Assembly (NCBI RefSeq): GCF_000521805.1
Contig: NZ_JAMB01000001.1
Location: 496,001-560,000 of the forward strand
Length of the DNA stretch: 64,000 nucleotides
Source of the DNA: Marinomonas ushuaiensis DSM 15871
GTDB taxonomy: Bacteria; Pseudomonadota; Gammaproteobacteria; Pseudomonadales; Marinomonadaceae
Direction of reading: 5' to 3'
Part shown: one piece after another, positions 1-8,669 of the stretch
How the letters are laid out: every line of letters starts with the position of its first letter
Position numbering within the stretch: the first letter of the stretch is position 1
The notes under the pieces: model-generated
Databases searched by the model: none
What the model was told of the DNA's origin: nothing
What the model saw: only the letters and a program-made list of their open reading frames with translations
Program-made: the position numbers and the translations under genes

Positions 1-624
1 ATGGTACGTGATCCAAAAGTTTTCTTGTTTGATGAGCCTTTATCTAATCTTGATGCCAAATTACGTGTTCAGATGCGAGTGGAGATACGACAGTTGCAAC
101 GCAAATTAGGCACGACGACCTTGTATGTGACTCATGATCAGGTTGAAGCCATGACATTGGCGGATCGTCTGGTTGTGTTGAATAAAGGTAAGGCAGAACA
201 AATCGGCACACCAATGGATTTGTACAATAAACCTGCAACGCCTTTTGTCGCGTCTTTTATTGGTTCTCCTTCGATGAATCTGCTTCCTGCAAATCTTGTT
301 GAGCAAGGTGTTCAAATATCGAGCTCATTAACTTTGCCGTTGTCTCACAACTATCGTGGCTGTGTGGTGTGGGGGATTCGTCCAGAGCATTTAGAAATCA
401 CCGATGAGCAAAATGCTGATTTCGCTTTGCGTATTCAAGCGGTAGAATCGTTAGGTGCTGAAACCCTGATACATGGAGTATTAGAGGAAGAGTCTAAAAA
501 AGGCATTCCTATGGTTGTACGTTTATCTGGACCGCATTTACCTGAGCTAAATAGCTTGATGTGGTTAACGGCACCAGTCAAACATTGGCATTTATTTGAC
601 GAAATAACTCAACAGAGGCTGTGA
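1..624 (+). CDS. ugpC: UgpC-type ABC transporter ATP-binding protein (5' partial)
   Basis: This is the C-terminal 207 residues of the ATPase that energises import of sn-glycerol-3-phosphate and glycerophosphodiesters; the beginning lies before the window. The visible part starts just ahead of the Walker B/D-loop (VFLFDEPLSNLDAKLR) and contains the H-loop THDQVEAM. It then runs into the C-terminal TOBE-like regulatory region (GIRPEHLEI near residue 125) typical of the MalK/UgpC family. The next gene, a glycerophosphodiester phosphodiesterase 7 bases away, supports UgpC rather than a sugar-specific MalK paralogue. The family call is firm; the substrate is inferred from the neighbour. Confidence 0.85.
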   Translation: MVRDPKVFLFDEPLSNLDAKLRVQMRVEIRQLQRKLGTTTLYVTHDQVEAMTLADRLVVLNKGKAEQIGTPMDLYNKPATPFVASFIGSPSMNLLPANLVEQGVQISSSLTLPLSHNYRGCVVWGIRPEHLEITDEQNADFALRIQAVESLGAETLIHGVLEEESKKGIPMVVRLSGPHLPELNSLMWLTAPVKHWHLFDEITQQRL

Positions 625-631
625 GAGCAAG

Positions 632-1438
632 ATGCAAAAAGATGATTTTTTAGGTGGCGCTGTTTTAGGAGACACTGTTCCCAGTGAAAAGGTTACCAGT
701 GAAAAAGTGCTGAATACCAAAGTAATGGGACACAGAGGTGCGGCTTTGTTGGCACCTGAAAATACCTTGTCATCGATTCGTGCGGCAGCCGATGCAGGTG
801 TGACTTGGGTTGAAATTGATGTGTATTTGATTGCTGAAGGCGGTCTTGTTATTTTTCATGATGACACACTGGATCGCTGTACAAATGGCGAAGGTGTGAC
901 TCGTGATGCCAAACTGAATTATATTATTGGGTTGGATGCAGGCGCGAAATTTTCAGCTGATTTTACTGGTGAAAAAGTGCCAACGCTATTAGAAGCGTTA
1001 GAGTGTATTCAGTCTCTTGGCCTTGGTTTAAATCTTGAAATCAAACACGATAGTGCTGATGTTGGAACCATTGTTCCAGCGGTTATGGATATGTTGAAAA
1101 ACCATTGGATAGATAATGATAAGTTAATGATTTCCAGCTTTAACCTTGCCGCTTTGCAGATGAGCTATGAGATCGACAATGAACGTCATTTGGCGCAATT
1201 GTATGAAGACATCCCAGCCAATTGGCAGGAAGAGCTTGAAAGCATTAAGGCTTATAGTTTGAACTGTGATTACACCAGATTAACGCAAGTTCAGGCCAAA
1301 GCAGTGAAAGCGGCTGGCTATAAGTTACTTTGTTATACGGCAAATGACCCACAAGCTGTTGAGTCACATTGGACATGGGGAATGGACGCTGTGATTACAG
1401 ATGATCCAACCAAGTTTGCGTTTTTATTAGTACCTTAA
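632..1438 (+). CDS. ugpQ: Glycerophosphodiester phosphodiesterase (UgpQ-like)
   Basis: A GDPD-family enzyme of 268 residues that hydrolyses glycerophosphodiesters to glycerol-3-phosphate and an alcohol in the cytoplasm. The metal and catalytic motifs are visible: GHRGAALLAPENT (residues 33-45), the EID segment after WVEI, FHDDTLDR, and LEIKHD near residue 136. The ATG at 632 has GAGAG just upstream. The protein carries about 30 residues before the GDPD core, including a small repeat (SEKVTSEKV), that standard UgpQ lacks; an ATG at 724 would remove them. It lies 7 bases after ugpC and is followed by a GlpR-like regulator, so import and cleavage are probably co-transcribed. Confidence 0.87.
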   Translation: MQKDDFLGGAVLGDTVPSEKVTSEKVLNTKVMGHRGAALLAPENTLSSIRAAADAGVTWVEIDVYLIAEGGLVIFHDDTLDRCTNGEGVTRDAKLNYIIGLDAGAKFSADFTGEKVPTLLEALECIQSLGLGLNLEIKHDSADVGTIVPAVMDMLKNHWIDNDKLMISSFNLAALQMSYEIDNERHLAQLYEDIPANWQEELESIKAYSLNCDYTRLTQVQAKAVKAAGYKLLCYTANDPQAVESHWTWGMDAVITDDPTKFAFLLVP

Positions 1439-1460
1439 TGAATAGAGATAAGGCACCTTT

Positions 1461-2219
1461 GTGGGCTTAAATGAACGGCAAAACCAGATATTAAACTGGG
1501 TACAACAAGAAGATGCTTTATTGGTGGAAGAAATGGTGGCACGTTTTAATGTGTCATCACAAACCATTCGTAAAGACATTAACCAGTTGGCTGAACGTCA
1601 TCTTGTACGACGCACTCATGGTGGAATCTCACCTGTATCAAGTACGGAAAACTTATCGTTTGATAACCGTCAATTTTTAAACAGTGGTGCAAAGGGAGCC
1701 ATTGCGGCGAAAGTTGCCGAGTTAATTCCTGATGGTGCATCAGTCTTTTTGGGTATCGGAACGACGGTTGAATATGTTGCTAAGGCGTTGGTGTCTCATC
1801 AACGTTTGCAAGTATTCACTAACAACTTAACCGTAGCTGGCATTTTAGGAAATTATCCTGACATTCGAGTACGTGTTTTGGCGGGTAAGTTACGACATCG
1901 GCATCATGATTTGGTCGGAGAAGAAACCTTATCAGGTCTGAAACAGTATTATTTTGACTACGGTGTGTTGGGCTGTGGTGGTATGGACGAAGTGCAAGGT
2001 ATATTGGACTTCGATCCAGAAGAAGCCGCTGTAAGCCGTGTTATTGTTGAGCAAAGCCGTCACAGTCTTTTGGTTGTGGATCAACATAAATGGGGCCGTA
2101 AAGCCATGGCGCGAGTCCATCCTTTTTCTGCTGTAGATTGGATTTTTAGTGATGTCCTAACACAAGCTCAAACTCATTTACTCACCTCTCAAGGTGTTAA
2201 AATCCAACTTTGTTCATAG
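1461..2219 (+). CDS. DeoR/GlpR-family transcriptional regulator
   Basis: A 252-residue DeoR-type repressor. The N-terminal winged helix is seen at residues 15-60 (EMVARFNVSSQTIRKDINQL, then RRTHGG). The rest is the phosphosugar-sensing DeoR_C domain, with GIGTTVEYVAKAL and FTNNLTVAGIL typical of its sugar-phosphate pocket. The start is GTG at 1461, preceded by AAGG. It follows ugpQ by 22 bases and overlaps nothing downstream once the next start is corrected. Its place in the ugp operon suggests it senses glycerol-3-phosphate like GlpR, but the ligand is not shown by the sequence. Confidence 0.85.
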   Translation: MGLNERQNQILNWVQQEDALLVEEMVARFNVSSQTIRKDINQLAERHLVRRTHGGISPVSSTENLSFDNRQFLNSGAKGAIAAKVAELIPDGASVFLGIGTTVEYVAKALVSHQRLQVFTNNLTVAGILGNYPDIRVRVLAGKLRHRHHDLVGEETLSGLKQYYFDYGVLGCGGMDEVQGILDFDPEEAAVSRVIVEQSRHSLLVVDQHKWGRKAMARVHPFSAVDWIFSDVLTQAQTHLLTSQGVKIQLCS

Positions 2220-2226
2220 GGTAAAT

Positions 2227-3030
2227 ATGTTAATTCATGATCTTTCTAAGTTAGCCAGCCATGACTGTAAAGACTTACGCTTTATCTTAACGGACTTCGA
2301 TGACACCTTAACTTGGGAAGGGCAATTGCCAGTAGAAACATTACGGGCGTTGGCGGCATTAAAGGAAAATGGTATCAAAGTCATTCCTGTTACCGGTGGT
2401 TGTGCGGGATGGTCTGACATGATTGCTAGAGCGCTTCCTGTTGATGGTGTGATTACGGAAGGTGGCGCTTGTTTTATTGGTAAAACCTTGGACCTGCATC
2501 TTACGTATGAATTTTGGCGTGAAGAATCGACCATGCGAGCAGAACAAGCTCGTTTATTAGATGAAGTGAATAAAGTGCTGGTGCAATTTCCTCGATTGAA
2601 GCTAGCCAGAGATCAGTCTTATCGTTTAACCGATGTGGCTATCGACTATGCGCAAGATGTAAAGCCTGCTGCGATTGAAGAAAAGAATGCCTGTTTGCTG
2701 GCCTTAACTGCGCTGGGTTTAAATGTTAAAGCGAGCTCGATACACATCAATGTTTGCTCCGAAGGTTATGATAAGTTCTCAATGGCGCAGCGCGTTTTGA
2801 GCCAAGTTTATGGTTTAAGCGAAGCTGAACAACAAGAGCAAGTCTTGTACGTTGGTGATGCACCTAACGATGAAAGCATGTTTGCGCGTTTTCCACTGTG
2901 TGTTGGTGTGGCCAATATTGCCGAGCATTTGTCTATTATGACGCATCGCCCACGCTACAAAACTACTCAACCGGGTGGTTTAGGTTTTGCTGAACTGGCA
3001 GACTTTGTGTTATCGGCACGTTCTTTCTAA
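2227..3030 (+). CDS. HAD-superfamily (IIB-type) phosphatase
   Basis: A 267-residue haloacid dehalogenase hydrolase. Motif I is DFDDTLT near residue 24 with both catalytic aspartates, motif II is the VTGG turn, and motif IV is VGDAPNDESMF near residue 217. The cap lies between motifs II and III, as in the Cof/mannosyl-3-phosphoglycerate phosphatase group. An upstream in-frame ATG at 2194 would overlap the regulator by 26 bases, whereas ATG 2227 has AGGG just before it and begins right after that gene ends, so I chose 2227. As the last gene of the ugp cluster it may act on a phosphorylated glycerol compound; the substrate is unknown. Confidence 0.8.
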   Translation: MLIHDLSKLASHDCKDLRFILTDFDDTLTWEGQLPVETLRALAALKENGIKVIPVTGGCAGWSDMIARALPVDGVITEGGACFIGKTLDLHLTYEFWREESTMRAEQARLLDEVNKVLVQFPRLKLARDQSYRLTDVAIDYAQDVKPAAIEEKNACLLALTALGLNVKASSIHINVCSEGYDKFSMAQRVLSQVYGLSEAEQQEQVLYVGDAPNDESMFARFPLCVGVANIAEHLSIMTHRPRYKTTQPGGLGFAELADFVLSARSF

Positions 3031-3046
3031 CGCTGGCCTGTCTAAT

Positions 3047-3834
3047 TTAAAGTTCTTTCTTATGAGCGTCTTTTTTCGGTAAAAAAGATGCTATTCCCAC
3101 TGCAATACTGCCAGGTAAGAAGCCAACTAATAAACTGATTCCAGTGTTAATTAAGCCGGTTAAAATTGGGTAGTTGGCTATCTCACCTGAAACTGCCAAT
3201 TCTGCTGCAAGATGCAAGGAAGGCAAACAGTGAACAAAAATCCCGCCGCCAACCCAAAGCATAACGATGGTGCCGACAATTGAAAGTAAGCGTATGAGCA
3301 TAGGGCGCTTTTAAGAATCCTAAATCCGATAGTTTGGATAAACTTTTTGCTCGATTGATTTAGATGTAAAGCAATATTGTCAAGACGGACAATTAGGCAG
3401 ACAGTATAAAATCAGTCCGAATTGCGCCGCGTATTTTGTCTTTTTCAAGTGTTAACATGTCTGCGTTGGATTTTGCTGCTTTTATTTTCTTTGTGAGAGC
3501 GTGTTTATCAGCTTTGTCTTTTTGAAAGGTATGCAGGACTTTTTCGACTCCTTCAAAACATAAATACAAGCCCCCAGTAAGGGTTGAATCAACCAAGGAA
3601 TAAAAGCACTAAAGGCACAAGAATAAGTTTATTTAGAAATGAACCTTTAGTAACAGCCTAAACAACTGGAAGTTCTCTGTCTGCTTTTACCCCTGAAACT
3701 TGTTTAGCATTGAGTGCGAGATCATCACCCAATACACCTGCGGTTTTCTTTGCTGCTACTTTTGAGAAAACAGTAATATCATCCAGCAACACAGTGATAC
3801 CATCTAATAATACTAATAAACCAGTCATTGCCAT
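3047..3834 (-). pseudogene. Broken DUF808 (YedI-like) inner-membrane protein gene
   Basis: Three same-strand reading frames together match the DUF808/YedI membrane protein family. The N-terminal piece (3658-3834) starts [19 protein letters not shown] and runs to DRELPVV, then hits TAG where the family has Trp; a single G-to-A change would explain it. Reading continues in frame (KGSFLNKLILVPL) into the middle piece (3393-3596: CFEGVEKVLH, KDKIRGAIRTDFILSA), which ends in a TAA in place of a Glu codon. The next roughly 100 residues of the family are missing, and a frame-shifted C-terminal piece (3047-3301: RLLSIVGTIVMLWVGGGIFVH) follows. The start at 3834 retains an AAGAGAAA ribosome site. Two stops, a large deletion and a frameshift mean no working product. 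Confidence 0.85.
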
Positions 3835-4037
3835 GATATTTCTCTTAAGGGGGTTTAAGGATAAGCTGTAATTAAAAGTGTTATTTTTGAGTGCTCGGAT
3901 TTTCATTTTAGCATTGTGTATCATTGGAGCGTAACATTAACTCGATACACTTGGATGAATGTAAGCACCTTAATAATTGGTGTTTTGATTAGCGTTCTTT
4001 TTTTATTTATCTGTCACTTTTAATAATGAGGTTATTT

Positions 4038-5222
4038 ATGTCTGGTTCTTTGCGTATTTCTCGTCGCATGATTATGCCAGATCTTGTTCGTGTTCATCGT
4101 TATCAAAGTTTGCCAGAACAGGGCCCTAAAGTGCTGTTTTTTAGCGGTGGTTCGGCACTAAATAAAATCAGTCGAGTATTTAAAGAGTACACTCATCATT
4201 CTATTCATTTGGTGACGCCTTTTGATTCTGGCGGTAGTTCTGCACGTTTACGCGCTGAGTTCGATATTCCAGCAGTGGGAGATTTACGCAGTCGTTTAAT
4301 GGCTTTAGCGGATGAAACTGTCATGGGGCAGCCGGAAGTGTATGCTTTGTTTACCCATCGCTTAAGTCAGCATGAAACGTCTGTAGAATTGAAAGCGCAA
4401 TTGCAGCAGCTTGTATCAGGTGAGCACCCTCTTATTGAAATCATTCCCAATCCAATGAGAGCTTTGATTCAATCTCATCTTGCCGTTACTCAACAACGCA
4501 TCAATGATGATTTTGACTTACACGGCGCAAGCATCGGTAACCTGATTATTGCTGGCGGCTATTTGAATAATCAACAGCATTTAGATCCGATTGTGTTTTT
4601 GTTTTCTCGATTGGTGAAAACACTGGGCGATGTAAAAACCACTTTGGATGCGAGTTTGCATTTGGGAGTTGAATTAGACAATGGTGAGACGGTTTTAGGG
4701 CAACACAATATTACAGGCAAAGAAACGGCCGTATTATCAAGCCCGATAAAACGTATGTGGCTTAATAAAGGGCTACGTAGAATACAATTGACGAATCAAC
4801 ATATTGCTGATGATCGTAAAGATGCGATAGAGAGCGCGGATTTAATTTGCTATCCACCTGGCAGTTTTTATAGCAGTCTTCTGGCCAATTTAATGCCGGA
4901 GGGAGTTGGTCGTGCAATTTGTAATAATTCGAATCCGAAAGTGTATTTGCCTAACTTAGGTATTGATCCCGAGCAGCAAGGGTTGTCGTTAATGGAAAGG
5001 GTTCATCGGCTGGTGGCCGCTGTCGAAATAGATAAGGGCGGTAGTGAAATTTATTCTGCATTGGACTACTTACTGCTTGATGAAAGCTACGATTATGGTG
5101 AAGTTGATCTTGAGCAATTAGAGAGATTGAAGGTTCAAGTGATTAAAACACCCTTGATTACAACAAAACTAAATAAGTACGACGAGCGACTAGTGACCAA
5201 GGCGTTGTTGTCTTTAACTTAG
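4038..5222 (+). CDS. CofD/YvcK-like protein
   Basis: A 394-residue member of the 2-phospho-L-lactate transferase (CofD)/YvcK superfamily. Recognisable signatures in order are FFSGGSALNKISR (about residue 35), VTPFDSGGSSARLR (about 60), HGASIGNLIIAGGYL (about 170) and ADLICYPPGSFYSSLLANLMPEGVGRAI (about 275). It resembles the CofD-related group rather than genuine F420 enzymes, and no F420 genes are nearby, so the substrate is unknown. The ATG at 4026 is also in frame, but TGAGG precedes the ATG at 4038, which I prefer. It sits between two decayed genes; its own frame is intact and of normal length. Confidence 0.75.
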   Translation: MSGSLRISRRMIMPDLVRVHRYQSLPEQGPKVLFFSGGSALNKISRVFKEYTHHSIHLVTPFDSGGSSARLRAEFDIPAVGDLRSRLMALADETVMGQPEVYALFTHRLSQHETSVELKAQLQQLVSGEHPLIEIIPNPMRALIQSHLAVTQQRINDDFDLHGASIGNLIIAGGYLNNQQHLDPIVFLFSRLVKTLGDVKTTLDASLHLGVELDNGETVLGQHNITGKETAVLSSPIKRMWLNKGLRRIQLTNQHIADDRKDAIESADLICYPPGSFYSSLLANLMPEGVGRAICNNSNPKVYLPNLGIDPEQQGLSLMERVHRLVAAVEIDKGGSEIYSALDYLLLDESYDYGEVDLEQLERLKVQVIKTPLITTKLNKYDERLVTKALLSLT

Positions 5223-5587
5223 GACAAGCAAGAATATGCTGAGGATGGCCAAGAAGCTCTGAATTTAATGTCAGCTTCGTCTTTTGATATTCTGTTTTTA
5301 GATTTAAATATGCCAGTAAAAGATGGCTATGAAACACTTAAAGATTTGCAGTCTTTCTCCCAAATTCCTGCCGTTATAGTCGTATCTGGTGATATCCAGC
5401 CCAAGGCAATCGAACGATTGCTGATTTAATTAATGTTAAAAAAGCGACATGGCGACGTACGCTTGCTGTCGAAATTGTCTATGAAGTAGAAAATTATCAA
5501 ATTAGTTGTGACTTGATGCTGCTGTTTACGGAAGGCTCTGTACCAACACTTGAGAACTTACTGTCGTTTTTAGTGGAGGATGAATAA
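5223..5587 (+). pseudogene. Remnant of a receiver-CheC response regulator
   Basis: Directly after the CofD-like stop, an in-frame stretch reads as the second half of a CheY-type receiver: EYAEDGQEALNLM, then DILFLDLNMPVKDGYE with the phospho-acceptor Asp, then PAVIVVSGD, ending in a stop at about 5429. It lacks a start and the first acidic pair. In another frame the segment up to the stop at 5585-5587 (VEIVYEVENYQISCDLMLLF to LSFLVEDE) resembles the end of a CheC/CheX-like domain. The pieces fit one receiver-CheC regulator that lost its 5' end and an internal part. Its stop overlaps the ATG of the PAS gene (TAATG), showing former translational coupling. Confidence 0.65.
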
Positions 5588-6069
5588 TGAGTAATGACGA
5601 AGGATTAGCGGATTTTCATTGGATGTTCGATATGCTTCATCATATCGATATTGGTTTGCTGGTGTTAAACCCGAAGTATGAAGTTCAACTGTGGAACAGT
5701 TTTATGGAAAACCATAGCGGTGTGAGTTCATCTATCGCGAAACAGCAGTATTTGCTAACACTATTTCCGAATTTAGATACAAGTTGGTTGCGTCAAAAAC
5801 TTGATAATGTGTTTGGATTAAAGACACCTATTTTTGTTTCCTGGGAGCAGCGAGCGTATTTGTTTCCATTTAAAAGCTATCGCCCAATCACGGGGATTGC
5901 TAATAAGATGTATCAAAATGTGGCAATACGTCCCATATCAAGCCCAGACGGTACCATTAAACATATTTGTTTGGTGGTTTATGATGTAACAGATACTGCG
6001 ATGAATAAGCTGGCACTTTCTGCAGCGAATCAAAAGTTACAGCGTTTGAGTCAGGCTTTATCTAAATAA
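5587..6069 (+). CDS. PAS-domain protein
   Basis: A 160-residue protein made almost entirely of one PAS fold: HHIDIGLLVLNPKYEVQLWNSFMENHSG near residues 14-41 is the PAS core, and the YDVTDTAMNKLAL segment (about 137-150) is the usual PAC end leading into a helix. No kinase, GGDEF or HTH domain follows, so it stops where an output domain would normally begin. Its ATG overlaps the stop of the broken response regulator upstream, so the two were probably partners in one signalling operon. With the partner destroyed, the gene may be an orphan. The ligand is unknown. Confidence 0.65.
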   Translation: MSNDEGLADFHWMFDMLHHIDIGLLVLNPKYEVQLWNSFMENHSGVSSSIAKQQYLLTLFPNLDTSWLRQKLDNVFGLKTPIFVSWEQRAYLFPFKSYRPITGIANKMYQNVAIRPISSPDGTIKHICLVVYDVTDTAMNKLALSAANQKLQRLSQALSK

Positions 6070-6146
6070 GTTTAATGCCTTCCACTTTTCTTTAGAAAGG
6101 GTTGTGGAAGGTATTAAGTGCTTATTTGTACCCGTTTCTCTCGAAC

Positions 6147-6620
6147 TTATTGATATAAGCTCTTCAGTTCATCTAGCTGTCTGTCACCTAATAGGCACTG
6201 TCCTTCAGGGTCAATTAGAACTCGCCCATTCATCGCTTCTCGTCCAAGTAGCATGCGATAACCCATACTGTCTCTGTTTGTCAGAGTGACTTCTACTTCC
6301 CACGATTTACCCCCAAGAGAAAGGGGGATACGAATCACTGGGCGTTGTTCTTTGTCGCCACTAGAGCTTTTTATGACACGCTGGTCAATAAGCGGTGCTT
6401 CACAATGTACTGTGACCTTTTTATTTTTTTGCAGTGGGTGTACTTCAAACCGAACCCATTGTTTATCATTATGAGAGAATTTTTGAATATTGACTGCGTG
6501 CATTGAAGAGGTTTTTGCGCCAGAATCAACCCGTGCTTTGATTGCTGGAATCTCGATGGAGGTGAACGCACACCATTCGTCGCTACCGATGACCATTTTT
6601 GGCTCGTTTAGTTGATTCAT
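6147..6620 (-). CDS. RimB/RimK-associated putative zinc protease
   Basis: A 157-residue member of the putative ATP-dependent zinc protease family (Pfam Zn_protease, retropepsin-like fold), often linked to RimK-type ATP-grasp ligases. The aspartyl-protease-like signature is IKARVDSGAKTSSMHA near residue 27, with EVTLTNRDSMGYRMLLGREAM near 115. The open frame extends upstream to 6689, but those residues are poor in quality and the ATG at 6620 has AAAGG about a dozen bases ahead. No rimK is visible here. The family call is firm; the biological substrate is not known from this sequence. Confidence 0.8.
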   Translation of the reverse strand: MNQLNEPKMVIGSDEWCAFTSIEIPAIKARVDSGAKTSSMHAVNIQKFSHNDKQWVRFEVHPLQKNKKVTVHCEAPLIDQRVIKSSSGDKEQRPVIRIPLSLGGKSWEVEVTLTNRDSMGYRMLLGREAMNGRVLIDPEGQCLLGDRQLDELKSLYQ

Positions 6621-6857
6621 AGAAAAGAGCGCCTTTACTTTTTTAAAAGAAAACAGAAACGTGAAAAATTGTTTTTTAGATTTACACAATAAGTGTAATT
6701 GCTATGCTTTATAGCCTAAAAGGACGATCAGGTTAAGTTTTAATTAGTGCATAGTCGTGTTATCTGATTGATTGAATTGTCAGTATGAGCAGAAACTATT
6801 GTAATCATGCTGTCGAAAGTTACTATGTGCCCCCAATAAATGTTTATGGAGTTGTAG

Positions 6858-7784
6858 ATGAATGGCCAACTGATGAAAGCGTTGGAAGAGTTGGGAGGTG
6901 AAATACGCCCAGCAAGCTTTAAAAAATGCGATGAAATTATCATCGATCAACCGGGTTTTAGCGCTGTTGTTGCGTTATGGGGCGGTCATTTAGCGAGCTT
7001 TATTCCTGCTGGTCAAGAGGACCTTTTGTTTCAATCTGATAATCAAGGTGGTGAAGGGCGTTTTGAACGTCGCCATTTTGGTATTCCTGTGTGCTGGCCT
7101 TGGTTCAGTGCCCATAAAAAGCATGACGATTATCCTACACATGGTCTTGCTCGTTATTTTCGTTGGGAACTTATCGAAGCGGGTCGTTTTAAAAATGGCG
7201 ATGTAAAGATCGTAATTCGCTTGGCTTCTGAAGATCATCCATTGATCGAAGAAATGTGGCCTTTGGCTTTTGAGCTGCGCCAAGTCTTTCGCTTTTCTAG
7301 TAAAGGCTTTAGAGTTAATTTTTCTGCTGCTAACTTGTCAGATCAACCTATGCCAATCAGCGAGGCACTTCATACATATTTCAATGTCTCTGATAATCTC
7401 TCGACAGAAGTGCATGGATTGGATCAGGTGATTTATGTCGATAAATTAGACAAGAGTAACCGTCATATACAAAAAGGCGTTATAGCGCCGTGTGATAGCC
7501 TTGATCGTGTGTATTTATCTGCCCCTGAAAAATGTGAAATACATGATGCCGGTCTGCAAAGGAAAATAGTGATTAGTACAGAAGGCAGTGACAGCACTGT
7601 TGTATGGAATCCAGGTGCAGAGCTTGCGAAAAACCGTACCGATATGGGCGATGATGATTATCGTCAGTTTGTCTGTGTTGAAGCAGCGAATGTAATGAAT
7701 GACGCTTATGAAATTGCACCTGGCGGAATTCATCAGCTTAAACTCAAGGTAAGACACCAATCGCTTTACGAAGACGAAGGTTAA
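6858..7784 (+). CDS. D-hexose-6-phosphate mutarotase (YeaD-like)
   Basis: A 308-residue aldose-1-epimerase-family enzyme that interconverts alpha and beta hexose-6-phosphates. Family marks are WGGHLASFIP (residues 41-50), RGG-type FGIPVCWPWF (about 77-86), HGLARYFRWEL (about 94), the catalytic His in SEALHTYFNV (about 171) and the catalytic Glu in FVCVEAANV (about 274). The start at 6858 is preceded by a weak GGAG-like site (ttatggagttgtag). It is transcribed alone and converges on crc across a shared terminator. Confidence 0.88.
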   Translation: MNGQLMKALEELGGEIRPASFKKCDEIIIDQPGFSAVVALWGGHLASFIPAGQEDLLFQSDNQGGEGRFERRHFGIPVCWPWFSAHKKHDDYPTHGLARYFRWELIEAGRFKNGDVKIVIRLASEDHPLIEEMWPLAFELRQVFRFSSKGFRVNFSAANLSDQPMPISEALHTYFNVSDNLSTEVHGLDQVIYVDKLDKSNRHIQKGVIAPCDSLDRVYLSAPEKCEIHDAGLQRKIVISTEGSDSTVVWNPGAELAKNRTDMGDDDYRQFVCVEAANVMNDAYEIAPGGIHQLKLKVRHQSLYEDEG

Positions 7785-7808
7785 TTTTTCGGCGTTTATT
7801 CTATTTTA

Positions 7809-7856
7809 TAAAAAAAGCCCGCGGATAATCTGAAGAGATCCGGCGGGCTTTTTTTT
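7809..7856. terminator. Bidirectional rho-independent terminator
   Basis: A GC-rich hairpin with arms AAAAAAGCCCGC and GCGGGCTTTTTT around a short loop, with A-tract and T-tract on the two sides. It lies between the convergent yeaD-like gene and crc and can serve both strands. Confidence 0.9.
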
Positions 7857-7892
7857 GATTAGATGTTATTGGTTTAAATAAGTAACCAATTT

Positions 7893-8669
7893 TTAATCAA
7901 TGTTGTATTCCATGATCAGCGGTGCATGATCTGAGAATCGTTGGCCTTTATAGATAGAGCCACCTTGAATGAGATTCTTAATGCCTGGCGTGGCAATTTG
8001 ATAATCTAAGCGACCACCTTCATCCAACTTCCATGCGCGTTCGTAATCTGGCCACCAAGTGTATTGTTTGTCTTGTTTGTTTACTTGGCGGAAAGCATCG
8101 ATATATTCCATTTCATTGAAAATTTCGTTTATCCACTTGCGCTCTTCCGGTAGAAAACCAGAGTTGCGTTGATTAACAAACCAGCTGCTTACATCAATTG
8201 GTGAGCGCGCCACATTACCCGTACCACAGAATATAAATTCGCGACGCTTGCGGCGAGTTTTAATAAGATGATTTTTAAACCCTTCCATAAAGCGATATTT
8301 GTGTTCTTGCAATGCTTCTTCGTGGTTGGAGCCATGTGGTGTTAAAAATGCACCAATACTGACTTTATCGAAATCCGCTTGAATAAAGCGACCTTCAAAG
8401 TCGCACTCAGGAAAACCCATACCAGTCATGATTGCTTTAGGCATGCTTTTACAATAAATCGCAACGCCCGCTTGCTCTGGGTTTTCTATTGAGTCAAAGA
8501 AGTATGTATTGTATCCAGGCGGAAAAAACACGCTGTCATTTAGCGTGCGTTCATCTGCCTGTATATCTTGTAGACATACAACATCTGGGTCCTGACGAAC
8601 CATCCATTCAAAAAAGCCGCGATCGGCTGCTTGTCTTATACCGTTTACATTAAGGCTGATGACCTTCAT
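7893..8669 (-). CDS. crc: Catabolite repression control protein Crc
   Basis: A 258-residue protein of the exonuclease III/EEP fold that matches Pseudomonas Crc rather than a working nuclease. The metal-binding Glu of the LQET motif is Asp (CLQDIQADE, near residue 35), and the GDxN loop reads [14 protein letters not shown] (near residue 148), so catalytic acids are missing. The C-terminal FSDHAPLI is kept. Pseudomonas Crc works with Hfq to repress translation of catabolic mRNAs. The gene is divergent from pyrE exactly as in Pseudomonas, which strongly supports the call. The start at 8669 has AGGGACC upstream. Automated annotation would probably name it exodeoxyribonuclease III. Confidence 0.88.
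   Translation of the reverse strand: MKVISLNVNGIRQAADRGFFEWMVRQDPDVVCLQDIQADERTLNDSVFFPPGYNTYFFDSIENPEQAGVAIYCKSMPKAIMTGMGFPECDFEGRFIQADFDKVSIGAFLTPHGSNHEEALQEHKYRFMEGFKNHLIKTRRKRREFIFCGTGNVARSPIDVSSWFVNQRNSGFLPEERKWINEIFNEMEYIDAFRQVNKQDKQYTWWPDYERAWKLDEGGRLDYQIATPGIKNLIQGGSIYKGQRFSDHAPLIMEYNID

Noticed and set aside
3393-3924. Two separate small minus-strand genes
   Set aside because: Their products are consecutive pieces of one DUF808 protein, so they are one pseudogene.
7893-8669. Exodeoxyribonuclease III
   Set aside because: The fold fits, but the catalytic Glu and the GDxN Asp are replaced and the pyrE context matches Crc.
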